DNA from: Burkholderiaceae bacterium
Lineage (GTDB): Bacteria; Pseudomonadota; Gammaproteobacteria; Burkholderiales; Burkholderiaceae_C
Reading direction: 5' to 3'
Assembly (NCBI GenBank): GCA_023262645.1
Contig: JALRAA010000102.1
Coordinates: 1 to 6,094, forward strand
DNA: 6,094 nucleotides
This document shows positions 5,826 through 6,094 of this stretch, piece by piece. Position 1 is the first letter of the stretch. Every line of letters starts with the position of its first letter. A program made the translations under genes and the position numbers. The notes under the pieces were generated by a model, which made no database searches, was not told the origin of the DNA, and worked only from the letters and a program-made list of their open reading frames with translations.

Positions 5826-5831
5826 GGTGCT

Positions 5832-6008
5832 ATGCGCTACGCAATCGTTATTGAAAAAGCAGAAGGAAATTACTCGGCGTATGCGCCTGATTTGCCCGGG
5901 TGCGTAGCTACCGGGGCAACCTTTGCAGAGGTCGAATTCGAAATGCGTGAGGCCATTGCATCGGACGGTTGCGTCGCCCTATCGGAAGAGCGTTCGCGCC
6001 TGGTGTGA
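5832..6008 (+). CDS. HicB-family antitoxin, short and probably degenerate
   Basis: HicB proteins neutralise HicA mRNA interferases and can repress their own operon. The 58-residue frame begins with the very typical HicB start MRYAIVIEKAEGNYSAYAPD, continues LPGCVATGATFAEVEFEMREAIA (21-43), then jumps to SDGCVALSEERSRLV and stops. Full-length proteins of this compact type are about 70 residues and carry a block like FHIEGLRE after EAIA and an EYVEV-like end. Both appear to be missing here, consistent with a short in-frame deletion in the first helix plus loss of the last residues. A GAGG ribosome-site-like sequence lies at 5824-5827, only 4 nt before the ATG. No intact hicA adjoins it. It may therefore be a non-functional remnant, though the frame itself is open and a tiny protein could still be made. 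Confidence 0.6.
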   Translation: MRYAIVIEKAEGNYSAYAPDLPGCVATGATFAEVEFEMREAIASDGCVALSEERSRLV

Positions 6009-6094
6009 AAGGATTGGATATTGGCCCACAACAACTTGAATATTCCCCTCAAACCCCCCGTTCCCTGTCCCCCTTAAACTTCCCCACACCACCC
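6009..6094. other. C-rich right edge with a G-quadruplex-capable motif on the minus strand
   Basis: Four C runs lie close together on the plus strand: 6045-6048, 6054-6059, 6063-6065 and 6069-6073, with loops of 5, 3 and 3 bases, and a fifth run lies at 6082-6085. The minus strand therefore fits the G3+N1-7 quadruplex pattern. No coding sequence is recognised. Because it lies at the very edge of the window, poor assembly at a contig end is a real alternative. Confidence 0.5.

Larger units (their letters stand above)
5594..5831. other. Non-coding stretch between the toxin gene and the HicB-like frame
   Basis: No open frame of note or RNA gene is recognised here. It looks more AT-rich by eye than the operon to its left and has stops in all frames. 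It contains the nested inverted repeats at 5640-5683, a small 5-bp hairpin TAGCG-AAAGA-CGCTA (5706-5720) followed by AT-rich sequence, and a possible hicA 3' scrap just before 5825. It has the look of eroded accessory DNA. Confidence 0.5.

Noticed and set aside
5870..6052. 60-codon minus-strand open frame opposite the HicB-like frame
   Set aside because: No similarity to known proteins is apparent and the plus-strand HicB signature accounts for the bases.
1..6094. CRISPR array, insertion sequence, transposase or integrase, rRNA
   Set aside because: No regularly spaced repeats, transposase or recombinase motifs, or rRNA-like sequence was seen on either strand.

Overview
The window looks like a chromosomal fragment from a betaproteobacterium of the order Burkholderiales, plausibly the family Comamonadaceae. 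The main evidence is a PhaM-type polyhydroxyalkanoate granule protein, which is largely confined to that group, together with its tight packing with a TonB/ExbB/ExbD set and a PCu(A)C copper chaperone. This placement is inferred from protein character, not from a database search. The unusual window length and the low-complexity C-rich right edge suggest that the right end may be a contig end.

Positions 1-4709 form one rightward run of genes with almost no spacing. In order these are: the 3' part of an enoyl-CoA hydratase/isomerase-family gene entering from the left edge; tonB (1-nt gap); exbB (2-nt gap); exbD (3-nt gap); a periplasmic copper chaperone of the PCu(A)C family (11-nt gap); phaM (17-nt gap); and a FIST-domain sensory protein whose start overlaps the phaM stop as ATGA. 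TonB, ExbB and ExbD would form an inner-membrane machine that uses proton motive force to energise an outer-membrane TonB-dependent transporter. The adjacent periplasmic Cu(I) carrier suggests that the cargo could be copper or a copper complex, but no receptor lies in the window. PhaM and FIST belong to carbon-storage granule control and small-molecule sensing. No promoter for this run is visible, so it probably starts upstream of the window.

Positions 4710-4874 are a gene-free boundary. They hold a hairpin just after the FIST stop and, further on, a strong palindrome ahead of a toxin-antitoxin pair. Positions 4875-5593 carry a Phd/YefM-type antitoxin followed by a RelE/ParE-fold toxin that is longer than usual for its fold.

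Positions 5594-6094 are poor in genes and look like decayed accessory DNA. They contain nested inverted repeats, a possible 3' scrap of hicA, and a 58-residue HicB-like reading frame that appears to lack a short internal block and its C-terminal end. A C-run tract (G-quadruplex-capable on the minus strand) lies close to the right edge. I found no convincing new multi-gene system. The points most worth a second look are the copper-flavoured TonB operon, the phaM-FIST coupling, the antitoxin operator and the decayed hicAB remnant.
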